Source: Citrobacter freundii (GTDB lineage: Bacteria > Bacteroidota > Bacteroidia > Chitinophagales > Chitinophagaceae). Taken from it: a stretch of DNA of 64,000 nucleotides. The stretch covers positions 31,122 to 95,121 of the forward strand of contig QFQQ01000020.1 in assembly GCA_003243445.1 (NCBI GenBank). Reading direction: 5' to 3'. Below, piece after piece: positions 36,182 through 44,435 of the stretch. The notes beneath the pieces are model-generated. The model was given only the letters and a program-made list of their open reading frames with translations, was not told the origin of the DNA and searched no databases. How positions within the stretch are numbered: the stretch's first letter is position 1; the number at the start of each line of letters is the position of its first letter. A program made the translations under genes and the position numbers.

Positions 36182-36189
36182 TAGCTTTG
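36182..36189 (+). promoter_or_regulatory. -7 box of the lipid kinase gene
   Basis: TAGCTTTG fits TAnnTTTG. It lies between the stop of the FabH-like gene and the ATG at 36197, leaving almost no leader. Confidence 0.5.
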
Positions 36190-36196
36190 CAGGTCT

Positions 36197-37108
36197 ATGG
36201 CCCGACATATTCTCTACATTGTTAACCCCATTTCCGGCACCAGGACTAAAAAGGATCTTTGGAAACTGATAGAAAAAAGAACGACCGAGCAGGGAATCCC
36301 TTTCGAGATATTTCCATCCGTGGCCAGCGGCGATTACAGCTTTTTACATAGTTATATAGAAGAAAATCGCGTAACGGATGTGGTGATCGCGGGAGGTGAC
36401 GGCACAGTTAGCCAGGTGGTCGGAAGCCTGATGGATTATCGCCTCAACTTTGGTATCATTCCCTGCGGCTCCGGCAATGGCCTCGCCTACGCAGCAGGCA
36501 TTCCAAAACAACCCCAAAAAGCGCTGGATATTGTATTCTATGGTAAAGGGATTTCAACCGACGGCTTCTATATCAACAGGCAATTTGCCTGCATGCTTTG
36601 CGGGCTTGGTTTTGATGCAAAAGTGGCACACGATTTTGCACAACAACCCAAACGCGGTCTGACAACCTATATAAAAGAAGTAGTCCGGAATTTTTTCTCC
36701 GCATCCACTTACACTTTTGAACTGGAACTGCACAACAGGAAATTTAAAACAGATGCTTTCTTCATCAGCGTTGCCAACAGCAACCAGTTTGGCAATAATT
36801 TCACGATCGCACCAAAGGCAAGTTTGAGTGATGGCATGCTTGATATCGTGATCGTAACGGAGCAGAGTAAATTAAGCATGCTGCTGCAAACGTTCAGACA
36901 GGTAATGGGAAAGATAAAACTGCAACCGAGCTCTGCCATCAATACACAAAAAGCGGTGATCTATTTTCAGACAGATCATTTGTCAATTAAGAACATTACA
37001 GAAGCGCCATTACACGTGGATGGAGATCCCGCGGAGACACCTTCTAAGCTGGATATAGTAGTGAAGAAAAAATGTTTTCGGTTGTTGCAGGCGAAGGAGA
37101 ATGAATAA
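36197..37108 (+). CDS. Diacylglycerol/lipid kinase, DagK/YegS type
   Basis: A 303-residue DAGK-catalytic-domain protein that transfers phosphate from ATP to diacylglycerol or a related lipid. Motifs: YIVNPISGTRTKKDL at the start, the glycine-rich VIAGGDGTVSQVVGSLM (about residue 58), IIPCGSGNGLAYAAGIP, and the later NSNQFGNNFTIAPKASLSDG. The C-terminal beta-sandwich ends in PLHVDGDP. The pairing with a FabH-like synthase is in line with lipid metabolism. A strong terminator follows. Confidence 0.92.
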   Translation: MARHILYIVNPISGTRTKKDLWKLIEKRTTEQGIPFEIFPSVASGDYSFLHSYIEENRVTDVVIAGGDGTVSQVVGSLMDYRLNFGIIPCGSGNGLAYAAGIPKQPQKALDIVFYGKGISTDGFYINRQFACMLCGLGFDAKVAHDFAQQPKRGLTTYIKEVVRNFFSASTYTFELELHNRKFKTDAFFISVANSNQFGNNFTIAPKASLSDGMLDIVIVTEQSKLSMLLQTFRQVMGKIKLQPSSAINTQKAVIYFQTDHLSIKNITEAPLHVDGDPAETPSKLDIVVKKKCFRLLQAKENE

Positions 37109-37129
37109 AGCAAGAAATAAGAAGTTTTG

Positions 37130-37158
37130 AAAAGCGCAAGTAAATCTTGCGCTTTTTT
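37130..37158 (+). terminator. Rho-independent terminator of the lipid kinase gene
   Basis: AAAAGCGCAAG at 37130-37140 pairs with CTTGCGCTTTTTT at 37146-37158 across a 5-nt loop, with a run of T residues. Confidence 0.9.
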
Positions 37159-37266
37159 TATGTCACTCTAACGTTTTTTCCTCAAAATACTTTGTTTAAA
37201 AACATCATTTCCCGAGGAAAATCCCATTGTCTCTGGCCGGCTAGTCATCAATTTTATCAGGCATTG

Positions 37267-37830
37267 ATGATTATAAAAAAACCGCCAGTGGATATAAATA
37301 AATCATACGAGACGTCGGTACAGGTTACTGAGAATGGCAAATTTCTAATATTCATAAGTCACGGAAAGGAGAGACGGTTAAAGGCAATTGAGTTCAGCTC
37401 TATTGGTAAAATTGGACAACGGCCGGTATTCAATCTGGGTTTCGGTGATTATGATATTATCACAGGAAATATTTCAGATGATATAATCACAAATAATGGT
37501 GATGTGTATGTAATCTTTAATACGGTACTGATATCGGTAAAAGATTTCCTTGGGGAAAACCCGGATGCAATAGTCATGGTCAGAGGCAGTGACTCTTCGG
37601 CGGATTTTATAACAAAATGTAAGCTATCGTGTAAACGAGGTTGCATTTCTGATTGCAAGAATAAAAACAGACGCATAAATATCTATCGATCATATCTGGA
37701 TAAGAATTATACTGAATTAAACATCAGCTATAGTCTATTTGGCAGCTTCAAAAGTAGCGATGTTGATTTTGTTATCGAAGATTTCAATATCGGCGCAAAA
37801 TATTTGTCCTTATTTATTACAAAAAGGTAA
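37267..37830 (+). CDS. DUF6934-like protein with Cys-rich insert
   Basis: A 187-residue protein with the pattern of the DUF6934 family as I recall it: FNLGFGDYDIITGNISDD, TNNGDVYVIFNTVLISVKDF, and a GS...RRINIYRSYL element. Between GS and RRINIY there is an extra Cys-rich stretch with C118, C122, C126 and C130 at exact 4-residue spacing (CKLSCKRGCISDC). This could bind a metal. I chose the ATG at 37267, because the longer frame opens with TTG inside the upstream terminator. The AT-rich base composition differs from its neighbours. A 53-residue gene follows 9 bp later. Function unknown. Confidence 0.7.
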   Translation: MIIKKPPVDINKSYETSVQVTENGKFLIFISHGKERRLKAIEFSSIGKIGQRPVFNLGFGDYDIITGNISDDIITNNGDVYVIFNTVLISVKDFLGENPDAIVMVRGSDSSADFITKCKLSCKRGCISDCKNKNRRINIYRSYLDKNYTELNISYSLFGSFKSSDVDFVIEDFNIGAKYLSLFITKR

Positions 37831-37839
37831 ATTTATACT

Positions 37840-38001
37840 ATGAAAGGAAAAAACCTAAAAGAGAAAATGGCGATGTTAACAGATAAAGAACTCCGCGAGC
37901 TCGCTTTATCTAAATTGAAAGCGCGGGAATTGTTTCCTGAGAGCAACAGGATTGCAAGGGAAATGCTTCGCAGAATGAAAGTTATTTCGAAAGGGCTGTA
38001 G
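37840..38001 (+). CDS. Small basic helical protein, 53 residues
   Basis: An open frame MKGKNLKEKMAMLTDKELRE and onward to ...MKVISKGL, too short for usual cut-offs. Rich in Lys, Arg, Glu and Leu with a clear helical pattern. It starts 9 bp after the DUF6934-like gene and shares its AT-rich makeup, so the two look like a small operon bordered by a terminator and the convergent patatin gene. The small basic partner next to a larger protein recalls toxin-antitoxin pairs, but no family is recognised. Confidence 0.6.
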   Translation: MKGKNLKEKMAMLTDKELRELALSKLKARELFPESNRIAREMLRRMKVISKGL

Positions 38002-38080
38002 TGTTACGCAAAACTTAGCCTGAAATATCTGCACTTCTAAACTCTCTTTGCCTAGTACTATAAGTTGGCGCTGAGTCTCT

Positions 38081-40315
38081 CTACCGGTTATTCTGCTTCA
38101 ACAACTCCATCAACTTTCTAAAACTATCCTTATTCTTTGCCGAACGGACCGAAGCAATGATATCCAGTTTTTCCCTTTTTCCTAAATGAAAGTTGAGTGC
38201 CGCTTTATTCTCTTCATTCGCTGCAGCATACTGAAATAAGACCTTGTGTACTTTTCTTCCGGGATGTTCTCCATAATAACTCAGCATATCATCCTGGAAA
38301 TATTCCATCATCTTAAACCAGTTGTGTTGCAATAACAGGAATGGTTTCGTAGCATGGTCAGTAATATCATCAGAAAGATATGGATACTCCCATCCGCCGG
38401 GGCTGCGGTCGCGCACCTGGATGATCAGTACACCGGCGGTGTTTGCCTGTATCCAGCCATCGAACGCTTCAAGGAAACGAAGGCTTGTTTCCTGTCCGTA
38501 ATTATCCCGGAGGCCTGCGTCCATCACATCGATCACGGGTTCCGAAGGAAGCCATACGTTTGGCAATACAATTGGAAAAGTTGCATTCATTCGCAAGGCG
38601 GTCAACACACGCAAACCCTGCGGATCCTGTTTGCTGAAGAATGAACCAAAGTCTACCACGTCAGGGTCCATCTCAGGAATACGCGCTGTATCCTGCCAGC
38701 CCTGCATCATAAAACTTACCGGTTGTGTGCTGATCAGCATTTTTCGGCTGTCCCGGGTCACCACAGAATTGAAAAACATCAATGGTATGTTTGCGGCTTT
38801 TTCATCCGCTGCATAATCCTTTATCTGTTTATTTAAAAGACCATGTGTATTCAGGTTTAATCTTTCTTCAAATGCGTAACCGCGGTCTTTTACATAAGTG
38901 AACCCATTTGAAGTAAATTTCTGCGCAGGCGCCAGCAGATCGCGCGCAACAAAAGAAGAGAACAAGGGATTCAATACATCACTTGCGATATCATCAACAT
39001 ACCTCCGGTCCTGCAGCAGGATGTTCTTACCCATTTGCCTTTGCCTGAACAATTCACGGAAATAAGCGGCGCCGATCATTCCGCCTGAAGCCCCATTGAT
39101 CAGAAAGATATTCTTCATGATCTTTCCGTCTGTCATGCTGTCAAGCTGCTGAAGAATGCTCATGGTGAACGTAGCACTCCGGTGTCCGCCACCGCTTGTA
39201 TTTAATATAACAAGCAAAGGCTTTTCGGCACCCTGCCTTGCTTTCCATTTTTCGAGGATGCTGATCATGTTGCGCCGGTCGGCTTCAACTTTATCAGGTG
39301 TGCACAATGCCATCAGACCTTCCTTTGTATAAGTAGGTCTCTCATTTTTATTCTGATAATTTAATCCGTAGCCTTTATTGCGCGGGTCGATCCAGTCTAT
39401 TTTATAAAAGAAATTGACCACCAGCAACAAGGCCAGCAGATATGGAATACTCCAGCTTTGCAAAAAATAAGAGAATGCACCGGCGACACCGATCAGGATC
39501 GAAAAGAAAATGGTAATGCTTGCCGCAGCCGGGATCTGAAAGAATGGCGATTCAAGACAAAATCCAATGCCGATCAGAAAGATGAACGCCACGAATACGC
39601 AAAGTATCGCCGCAAAGTGATGACGTTTAAAAAGTGAATCGATAAACTCCGGCGTATAGTGTCTTACATCACGTGTGGGGCGCAGACGCACCGGCGTTTC
39701 AAAATACCATTCCACATGCATTAAACTATCGGTGTGGTATGTCTCCTTCACCGGGCGTAAATGCGTAATATAATCATCGGGGTTGGTCATTTGCGGAAAC
39801 AACCGGCGAAGAATAGAACGGTCTGCACGGAAAAAATAAATAAACGAGATCGCCAGGATCAGGGTTAATCCGCTTAAAAATCCTCCCGCAAGAAAAAGGA
39901 TCTCAACAGGCGAGATGAGCTCTTTGTACCGGGTATGTTCATAAGCATGTACAAAGTAAAAAATGAGGAAAACAACCGGTATGATCGTGTTATTAATACA
40001 ATACTTAAGAAAAGGGTTGGTGGTGGCGGCCAGGAAACGGAAATGCTTGCTGAACAGGACAAAGGTGCTGATATTCCAGCTCATGATAAACATCCCGATA
40101 GACACACCAACCAATGCAGTACTGACAGCATTTACATTACCGAGATATTCAGGAGCCAGGTACAATGAATCCGCTCCAAAGCCTTTCATAAAATACCCGC
40201 TCACCGTAGCAAACAGGATAAACCAGAATACAAGCAAAACCTGGTATTTCCTGAAATGAAGGAAAAGCAATTGAACCGGAAAAGAATAATAAAAGCCTCT
40301 AAGCCATGCTTTCAT
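38081..40315 (-). CDS. Patatin-like phospholipase with multi-pass membrane domain
   Basis: A 744-residue protein. The N-terminal half has about eight hydrophobic helices in two groups (residues about 20-170 and 230-320). The C-terminal half is a patatin-like lipase domain: oxyanion-like SGGGHRSA (near 385), the nucleophile elbow GASGG in INGASGGMIGAAYF (about residue 415) and the dyad Asp in DAGLRDNYG (about 625). It probably cleaves acyl ester bonds of lipids at the membrane. The fusion of a large membrane part to patatin is found in Bacteroidota; its role is unknown. Start ATG at 40315, with ctaA upstream on the same strand. Confidence 0.88.
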   Translation of the reverse strand: MKAWLRGFYYSFPVQLLFLHFRKYQVLLVFWFILFATVSGYFMKGFGADSLYLAPEYLGNVNAVSTALVGVSIGMFIMSWNISTFVLFSKHFRFLAATTNPFLKYCINNTIIPVVFLIFYFVHAYEHTRYKELISPVEILFLAGGFLSGLTLILAISFIYFFRADRSILRRLFPQMTNPDDYITHLRPVKETYHTDSLMHVEWYFETPVRLRPTRDVRHYTPEFIDSLFKRHHFAAILCVFVAFIFLIGIGFCLESPFFQIPAAASITIFFSILIGVAGAFSYFLQSWSIPYLLALLLVVNFFYKIDWIDPRNKGYGLNYQNKNERPTYTKEGLMALCTPDKVEADRRNMISILEKWKARQGAEKPLLVILNTSGGGHRSATFTMSILQQLDSMTDGKIMKNIFLINGASGGMIGAAYFRELFRQRQMGKNILLQDRRYVDDIASDVLNPLFSSFVARDLLAPAQKFTSNGFTYVKDRGYAFEERLNLNTHGLLNKQIKDYAADEKAANIPLMFFNSVVTRDSRKMLISTQPVSFMMQGWQDTARIPEMDPDVVDFGSFFSKQDPQGLRVLTALRMNATFPIVLPNVWLPSEPVIDVMDAGLRDNYGQETSLRFLEAFDGWIQANTAGVLIIQVRDRSPGGWEYPYLSDDITDHATKPFLLLQHNWFKMMEYFQDDMLSYYGEHPGRKVHKVLFQYAAANEENKAALNFHLGKREKLDIIASVRSAKNKDSFRKLMELLKQNNR

Positions 40316-40376
40316 GAGTAGGTAGCTTGGTAGTTGGCTAAATTACTCATTTAAGATGTTAAGTCATAACACCGGC

Positions 40377-41291
40377 TTATTTTAACCTTAATCTAAGATC
40401 AAAAACAGTTAAAACCAGGAGGCTGGCCAGCAATAAATGCGTCGGTTGTGCCCAGGCGGGAATGCTATGCCACATCATGATCAGCCCAACGGCCAGCGTA
40501 AGGCCCACCAGGACGGCGATCATGGTCGAGACTTTTTTCAATTCAGCATAAGGCCGGGCTTTCCATAAAATCGCCAGACAGGAGAGTAATACCAGCCAGG
40601 AAAAGCTCCGGTGGATAAGGAACAGCTTATCGAGCCGGCTCATCCATAGTTCCCGGTTCTGGTAAGCCAGTGATTTGGAGATCTCGTCGATCTGCTCTCT
40701 CACCTGTGTACCCAGCGCGATCTGTACGAGGATGATGATTATCGCGGCCACACTAATATTCTTCAGCGCAGGCGCCACCGTTCCCTGAGGTTTCTTTAAC
40801 CGGTAAATAATAATCAGGGGAAGAGCCGCGATCAACAGGGCAACCAGCATATGCGTGGTGATCTTTGCTGCCGCCAGGTTATGGTCCACCACTTTTTTAC
40901 CTAGCCATCCCTGAAATCCAACCGTAAGCACAAGCAGGAATGAAAGCCAAACGATGGCTTTATCAGTTTTGCGATAAAGGCGGAAGCTCCATATAAGATG
41001 AATAAAACATATAATTCCCAGTAAAGCCCCCAGATAACGATTGATGGACTCAATCCAGGTGTGAAGCGCATTAAATGAATGATCTATATCCTGCGCACGC
41101 AAATATTTTTCGTAATCCGGCGGCAGGTCTTTTGCACTCATAGGCGGGATCCAGCGGCCGAAGCAGGTTGGCCAGTCGGGGCAGCCCATTCCGCTTTGCG
41201 TTGTACGAACCACGCCTCCTGCAATAATGACCAGGAAGACCCAAATCAACATGAACCAGGTATACCGGAGATATTTTTGCTTTGCATTCAT
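40377..41291 (-). CDS. ctaA: Heme A synthase, COX15/CtaA family
   Basis: Oxidises the C8 methyl of heme O to make heme A for cytochrome c oxidase. The 304 residues contain eight membrane helices. Family marks: GGVVRTTQSGMGCPDWPTCFG with two Cys (residues about 25-45, written in parts), ESINRYLGALLG, and the paired His in KITTHMLVALLI and FLIHRSFSWLVLL, which bind heme. Start ATG at 41291, with a -7 box almost touching it, so the message is nearly leaderless. Confidence 0.95.
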   Translation of the reverse strand: MNAKQKYLRYTWFMLIWVFLVIIAGGVVRTTQSGMGCPDWPTCFGRWIPPMSAKDLPPDYEKYLRAQDIDHSFNALHTWIESINRYLGALLGIICFIHLIWSFRLYRKTDKAIVWLSFLLVLTVGFQGWLGKKVVDHNLAAAKITTHMLVALLIAALPLIIIYRLKKPQGTVAPALKNISVAAIIIILVQIALGTQVREQIDEISKSLAYQNRELWMSRLDKLFLIHRSFSWLVLLSCLAILWKARPYAELKKVSTMIAVLVGLTLAVGLIMMWHSIPAWAQPTHLLLASLLVLTVFDLRLRLK

Positions 41292-41298
41292 CAGGGCG

Positions 41299-41306
41299 CA
41301 AAGTTA
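41299..41306 (-). promoter_or_regulatory. -7 box of ctaA
   Basis: TAACTTTG on the minus strand fits TAnnTTTG, 8 bp before the ATG. The transcript would begin at or next to the start codon. Confidence 0.55.
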
Positions 41307-41357
41307 ATCGGTTGGGGGAGGTGAAAAATGATTTTGGTCAGGAAAAGTTCGACGTAT

Positions 41358-41467
41358 CGACCGCCGACCGCCGACCGCAGTATTTTATTTAAAGTTCATA
41401 ACCCCTCCGGGATGGTAATGAATTTACAGCCTTTATGCGATGTCGGCCGTCAGCGGTCGGCGGTCGA
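41358..41467. repeat. Inverted-repeat element, GACCGCC words
   Basis: The arm 41358-41380 holds CGACCGCCGACCGCCGACCG. It pairs with the reverse complement of 41438-41467, with a shift of one word. Lies between divergent ctaA and rnhB, clear of the ctaA box. It uses the same GGTCGGC words as 19658 and 45521. Confidence 0.8.
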
Positions 41468-41520
41468 CCTTAATAACTTCCCTTTCAAAAAAACCCCACA
41501 TCTTCCTAATTTCGTTTCCA

Positions 41521-42150
41521 ATGCTGAAGAAGTTTCACCAAAGTACATTAACAGAAGCCGGATGCGATGAAGCCGGTCGCGGCTGCTATGCCGGGCCCGT
41601 ATTCGCCGCAGCCGTCATCTTACCAAAAAACTTCAGGCATAAACTGTTGAATGATTCGAAACAAGTTACAGCAGAAGTAAGAAATGAACTGCGGTACGTC
41701 ATCGAGGAAAAAGCTATTTCCTATGCCGTTGCAAGCGTAGACAATGATGAGATCGATTCCATCAACATTCTCAAAGCTTCATTCAAAGCAATGCATCTTG
41801 CCATTGATCAGTTGTCCGAAGCTCCTGGCATGTTACTGATAGACGGCAACCGTTTTTACAAATACAAGAATATTCCGCACGAATGTATCATCAAAGGCGA
41901 TGGCATCTATACTTCGATCGCCGCCGCAAGCATTCTCGCCAAAACCTACCGCGATGAATATATGCTCAAACTTCACCAGGAATATCCGTTCTATGGCTGG
42001 AACAATAACAAAGGCTATGGCACTCCCGAACACCGCAAAGCCTTAGAACAATACGGCGTCTGCAAATACCACCGGAAAAGTTTCCGCCTTTTTTCCGATC
42101 AACTCGATCTTTTCCCCGACGATGCGACAAACATCAGCACTTCTCTATAA
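41521..42150 (+). CDS. rnhB: Ribonuclease HII
   Basis: Cuts the RNA strand of RNA-DNA hybrids and single ribonucleotides in DNA. The 209 residues hold the metal-binding pair D16-E17 in EAGCDEAGRGCYAGPV, then LLIDGNRFY, the YTSIAAASILAKTYRD motif and the late EYPFYGWNNNKGYGTPEH. I chose the ATG at 41521 (MLKKFHQSTLTEAGC). The longer frame translates the repeat arm. No clear promoter box is seen; a TAATTTCG lies about 17 bp upstream and is only a partial match. Confidence 0.96.
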   Translation: MLKKFHQSTLTEAGCDEAGRGCYAGPVFAAAVILPKNFRHKLLNDSKQVTAEVRNELRYVIEEKAISYAVASVDNDEIDSINILKASFKAMHLAIDQLSEAPGMLLIDGNRFYKYKNIPHECIIKGDGIYTSIAAASILAKTYRDEYMLKLHQEYPFYGWNNNKGYGTPEHRKALEQYGVCKYHRKSFRLFSDQLDLFPDDATNISTSL

Positions 42151-42331
42151 CCACTTCTTTCTATCTGCCAACCATTTCTTTGTTGTTAATAAATCCCCAA
42201 TACTCTTTTCTCTCCTTTTCTCTTTTTCCTCTTAGTTAAATAAGGTTAATGGCGCGTGCCTCCATTAAACTCTCCCTTCCATCTTCCGTCTTATACTTAA
42301 ACAAGATTATTCACAAACAAATTTCGCAGCC

Positions 42332-42622
42332 ATGAAAAAATTACTCTTATTAGGTACTGTCTTCGCCCTTTTTACAGTTGCCGCTTCCGCCCAGAAAGGA
42401 AAAGAAATCCGTCCTGACAGACCCCGGTTTGAAACGCATCACTTAACACCTGGAGAGCGTTCAAAAATTCATAAAAACCGTATGGAATATAAACGCACAG
42501 AGCGCAAATTCAAACGCGATGGACGTTTGACCCATATGGAAAAAAGAAAATTGCACAAGATGAAACGCCATGACCGCAAAATGCGTCATCGTTTTCATCA
42601 CAATAACAGAAAACGTTCTTAA
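42332..42622 (+). CDS. Small exported His/Lys/Arg-rich protein
   Basis: A 96-residue protein: signal peptide to about residue 20 (LFTVAASAQ), then a very basic mature part with many His, Lys and Arg (HLTPGERSKIHKNRMEYKR, THMEKRKLHKMKRHDRK, HRFHHNNRKR). It appears helical and lacks Cys. Similar short basic exported proteins occur in Bacteroidota, with no function known; binding of metal, nucleic acid or acidic polysaccharide is possible. A terminator follows. Confidence 0.72.
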   Translation: MKKLLLLGTVFALFTVAASAQKGKEIRPDRPRFETHHLTPGERSKIHKNRMEYKRTERKFKRDGRLTHMEKRKLHKMKRHDRKMRHRFHHNNRKRS

Positions 42623-42652
42623 TTAAAGATGTTGCATACGGAGGGTTTATAG

Positions 42653-42680
42653 GCATCGCCTGCAAGGGCGGTGCTTTTTT
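42653..42680 (+). terminator. Terminator after the small basic protein gene
   Basis: GCATCGCC at 42653-42660 pairs with GGCGGTGC at 42667-42674 (one G-T pair), followed by six T residues. It just reaches the stop of the convergent YrdC gene. Confidence 0.7.
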
Positions 42681-43287
42681 ATTCTTCCCATTTACCAAGC
42701 CCCTGTCTTGTAAGTACAGGTTCATCACCGGTGCAATCTATGATAGTGGAAGGAATGGTGCCGCCGATACCGCCATCGATGATGATATCAACTTCTTTCT
42801 GAAAATTTTCATGCATGATCTCGGGGTCGGTATAATCTTCCACCATATCTCCCGGCAATGATGCACTCAGTATCGGGCGGCCAAGCTCTTCAATGATCGC
42901 GAGTGCAATACGGTTGTCAGGTATACGCAGGCCGATCGTATCCTTTTTGCTTTGCAGGATCTTTGGAACCATCTTACTTGCAGGCAGAATGAATGTGTAT
43001 GGACCCGGTAGATATTCTTTCAGCAACCGGTAGGTTGTTGTAGGTAATTGCTTGGCGTACTCGCTAAGATTGCTGAGATCCGAGCAGATAAATGACAACT
43101 GCGCTTTTTTCGGATCAACTTTTTTTATCCTGCAGACTTTTTCAATCGCTTTATGCTGTAGAATATCACAACCCAGACCGTAGATCGTATCGGTCGGGTA
43201 AATGATAATGCCGCCGTTCCGTAAAGTTTCAACGGCTGTTTTGATCTGCCTGGGCTGTGGATTTTGTGGATGAATGTGCAGTAACAT
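42679..43287 (-). CDS. L-threonylcarbamoyladenylate synthase, Sua5/YrdC family
   Basis: Makes threonylcarbamoyl-AMP, the first step of the t6A modification of ANN-decoding tRNAs. The 202-residue protein holds the YrdC pattern: GGIIIYPTDTIYGLGCD near residue 30, KVCRIKKVDPKKAQLSFIC, LPGPYTFILPAS, GLRIPDN and PILSASLPGD. It lacks the extra C-terminal Sua5 domain, so it is of the short TsaC/YrdC kind. Some short members of this family are of uncertain activity. Start ATG at 43287. Confidence 0.9.
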   Translation of the reverse strand: MLLHIHPQNPQPRQIKTAVETLRNGGIIIYPTDTIYGLGCDILQHKAIEKVCRIKKVDPKKAQLSFICSDLSNLSEYAKQLPTTTYRLLKEYLPGPYTFILPASKMVPKILQSKKDTIGLRIPDNRIALAIIEELGRPILSASLPGDMVEDYTDPEIMHENFQKEVDIIIDGGIGGTIPSTIIDCTGDEPVLTRQGLGKWEE

Positions 43288-43483
43288 GGATCTTGGTCTT
43301 TTATAGGGTTTGAAAACGGATACCGGGCTTTATTAATAGTCACACTTTTGTTAAAAACCTATTACTTTTTCCCTTTTTCCCTCATTTACCTCTTAGCCAA
43401 AACTACAAATTTGGCAAGGTTGATTGCTAATTGACCGACAATTTTTATTTTTCCACTTGAATTCGGCGACAAACTATTGGTGT

Positions 43484-44371
43484 ATGCTGTTAAAACCGGT
43501 TACTACTCTTGACACGATTGAGCCAGAAGTCTTCAAAAAAGAATTTTATGATCCCGGTATTCCCGTGGTTATAAAAAACCTGTCCCATGATTGGCCAGCC
43601 TATAGAAAATGGAACTGGGAGTACTTTAAACAGCTGGTGGGCGACAAAAAAGTTCCGCTTTATAATAATGTAAAAAGTGACGCATACACTCCTATCAACA
43701 AAGCGGATGATTACAAAACATTTGGTGAGTACATTGATATGATCAGCGAGGGGCCGGCAGGCTGGCGGATTTTTCTCTTTAATATTTTTGAACATGCGCC
43801 GCAGCTGATCAACGATTTTACCTGGCCGGAACATTTGATGAAGGGCTTTGTAAAAAAATATCCGATGCTTTTCACGGGTGGCGCTTCCAGCATCACACAT
43901 ATGCATTTTGATATCGATCTTTCGCATATTATGCATACGCAATTCGTTGGCCGCAAAAGGGTGTTAATGTTCCCGCATGATGAACAACGGAAACTTTACC
44001 GCAAACCATTTGAAGTTTTAAGTCTCGCAGATTTCTCTCATTATTACGAAGGAAACGGAACGCCCGATTATAAAGCCTTTCCCGCATTAAAGCTTGCGGA
44101 AGGGTATGATTTCACACTGGAACATGGTGACACATTGTTTATGCCACAAGGGTTCTGGCATCACATGGAATATCTTGACAGCGGATTTGCCATGAGTCTT
44201 CGTGCAATGCAGCCATCAATCGGCGGAAAACTAAAAGGCGTGTGGAATCTCTTCGGCATGCGCGGTATTGATACGCTGATGAAAAAAACCGTACCGGTCT
44301 GGTGGCATGACAACAAGGTGAAGAAAACGCTTGCCAATGCAAACAAGGTCCTTGCCTCAGCGCATTCCTGA
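43484..44371 (+). CDS. Cupin-8 / JmjC-like dioxygenase-fold protein
   Basis: A 295-residue protein of the cupin_8 group. The metal site is probably HFDIDLSH (residues near 145, HxD) together with a later His in the HGDTLFMPQGFWHHMEY region. Other marks are VVIKNLSHDWPA, RIFLFNIFEHAPQL and MSLRAMQPSIGGK. Related proteins hydroxylate proteins or other substrates using iron and 2-oxoglutarate; the substrate here is unknown. I chose the ATG at 43484 (MLLKPVTTLDTIEPEVF), the family start; 20 residues upstream look unlike the family. It ends at a strong terminator. Confidence 0.85.
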   Translation: MLLKPVTTLDTIEPEVFKKEFYDPGIPVVIKNLSHDWPAYRKWNWEYFKQLVGDKKVPLYNNVKSDAYTPINKADDYKTFGEYIDMISEGPAGWRIFLFNIFEHAPQLINDFTWPEHLMKGFVKKYPMLFTGGASSITHMHFDIDLSHIMHTQFVGRKRVLMFPHDEQRKLYRKPFEVLSLADFSHYYEGNGTPDYKAFPALKLAEGYDFTLEHGDTLFMPQGFWHHMEYLDSGFAMSLRAMQPSIGGKLKGVWNLFGMRGIDTLMKKTVPVWWHDNKVKKTLANANKVLASAHS

Positions 44372-44372
44372 T

Positions 44373-44428
44373 CATCTTCTATAAAAAAGCGGCCCGGAAT
44401 GATCCGGGCCGCTTTTTTATAGAAGATG
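44373..44428. terminator. Perfect bidirectional hairpin terminator
   Basis: Positions 44373-44398 and 44403-44428 are reverse complements over 26 bp with a 4-nt loop, with a GC core (GCGGCCCGGA) and A/T flanks. It ends both the cupin gene and korB, which converge on it. Confidence 0.93.
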
Positions 44429-44435
44429 AATTATT

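Noticed and set aside
37147..37266. 40-codon extension of the DUF6934-like gene
   Set aside because: It begins with TTG in the stem of the upstream terminator; the ATG at 37267 fits better.
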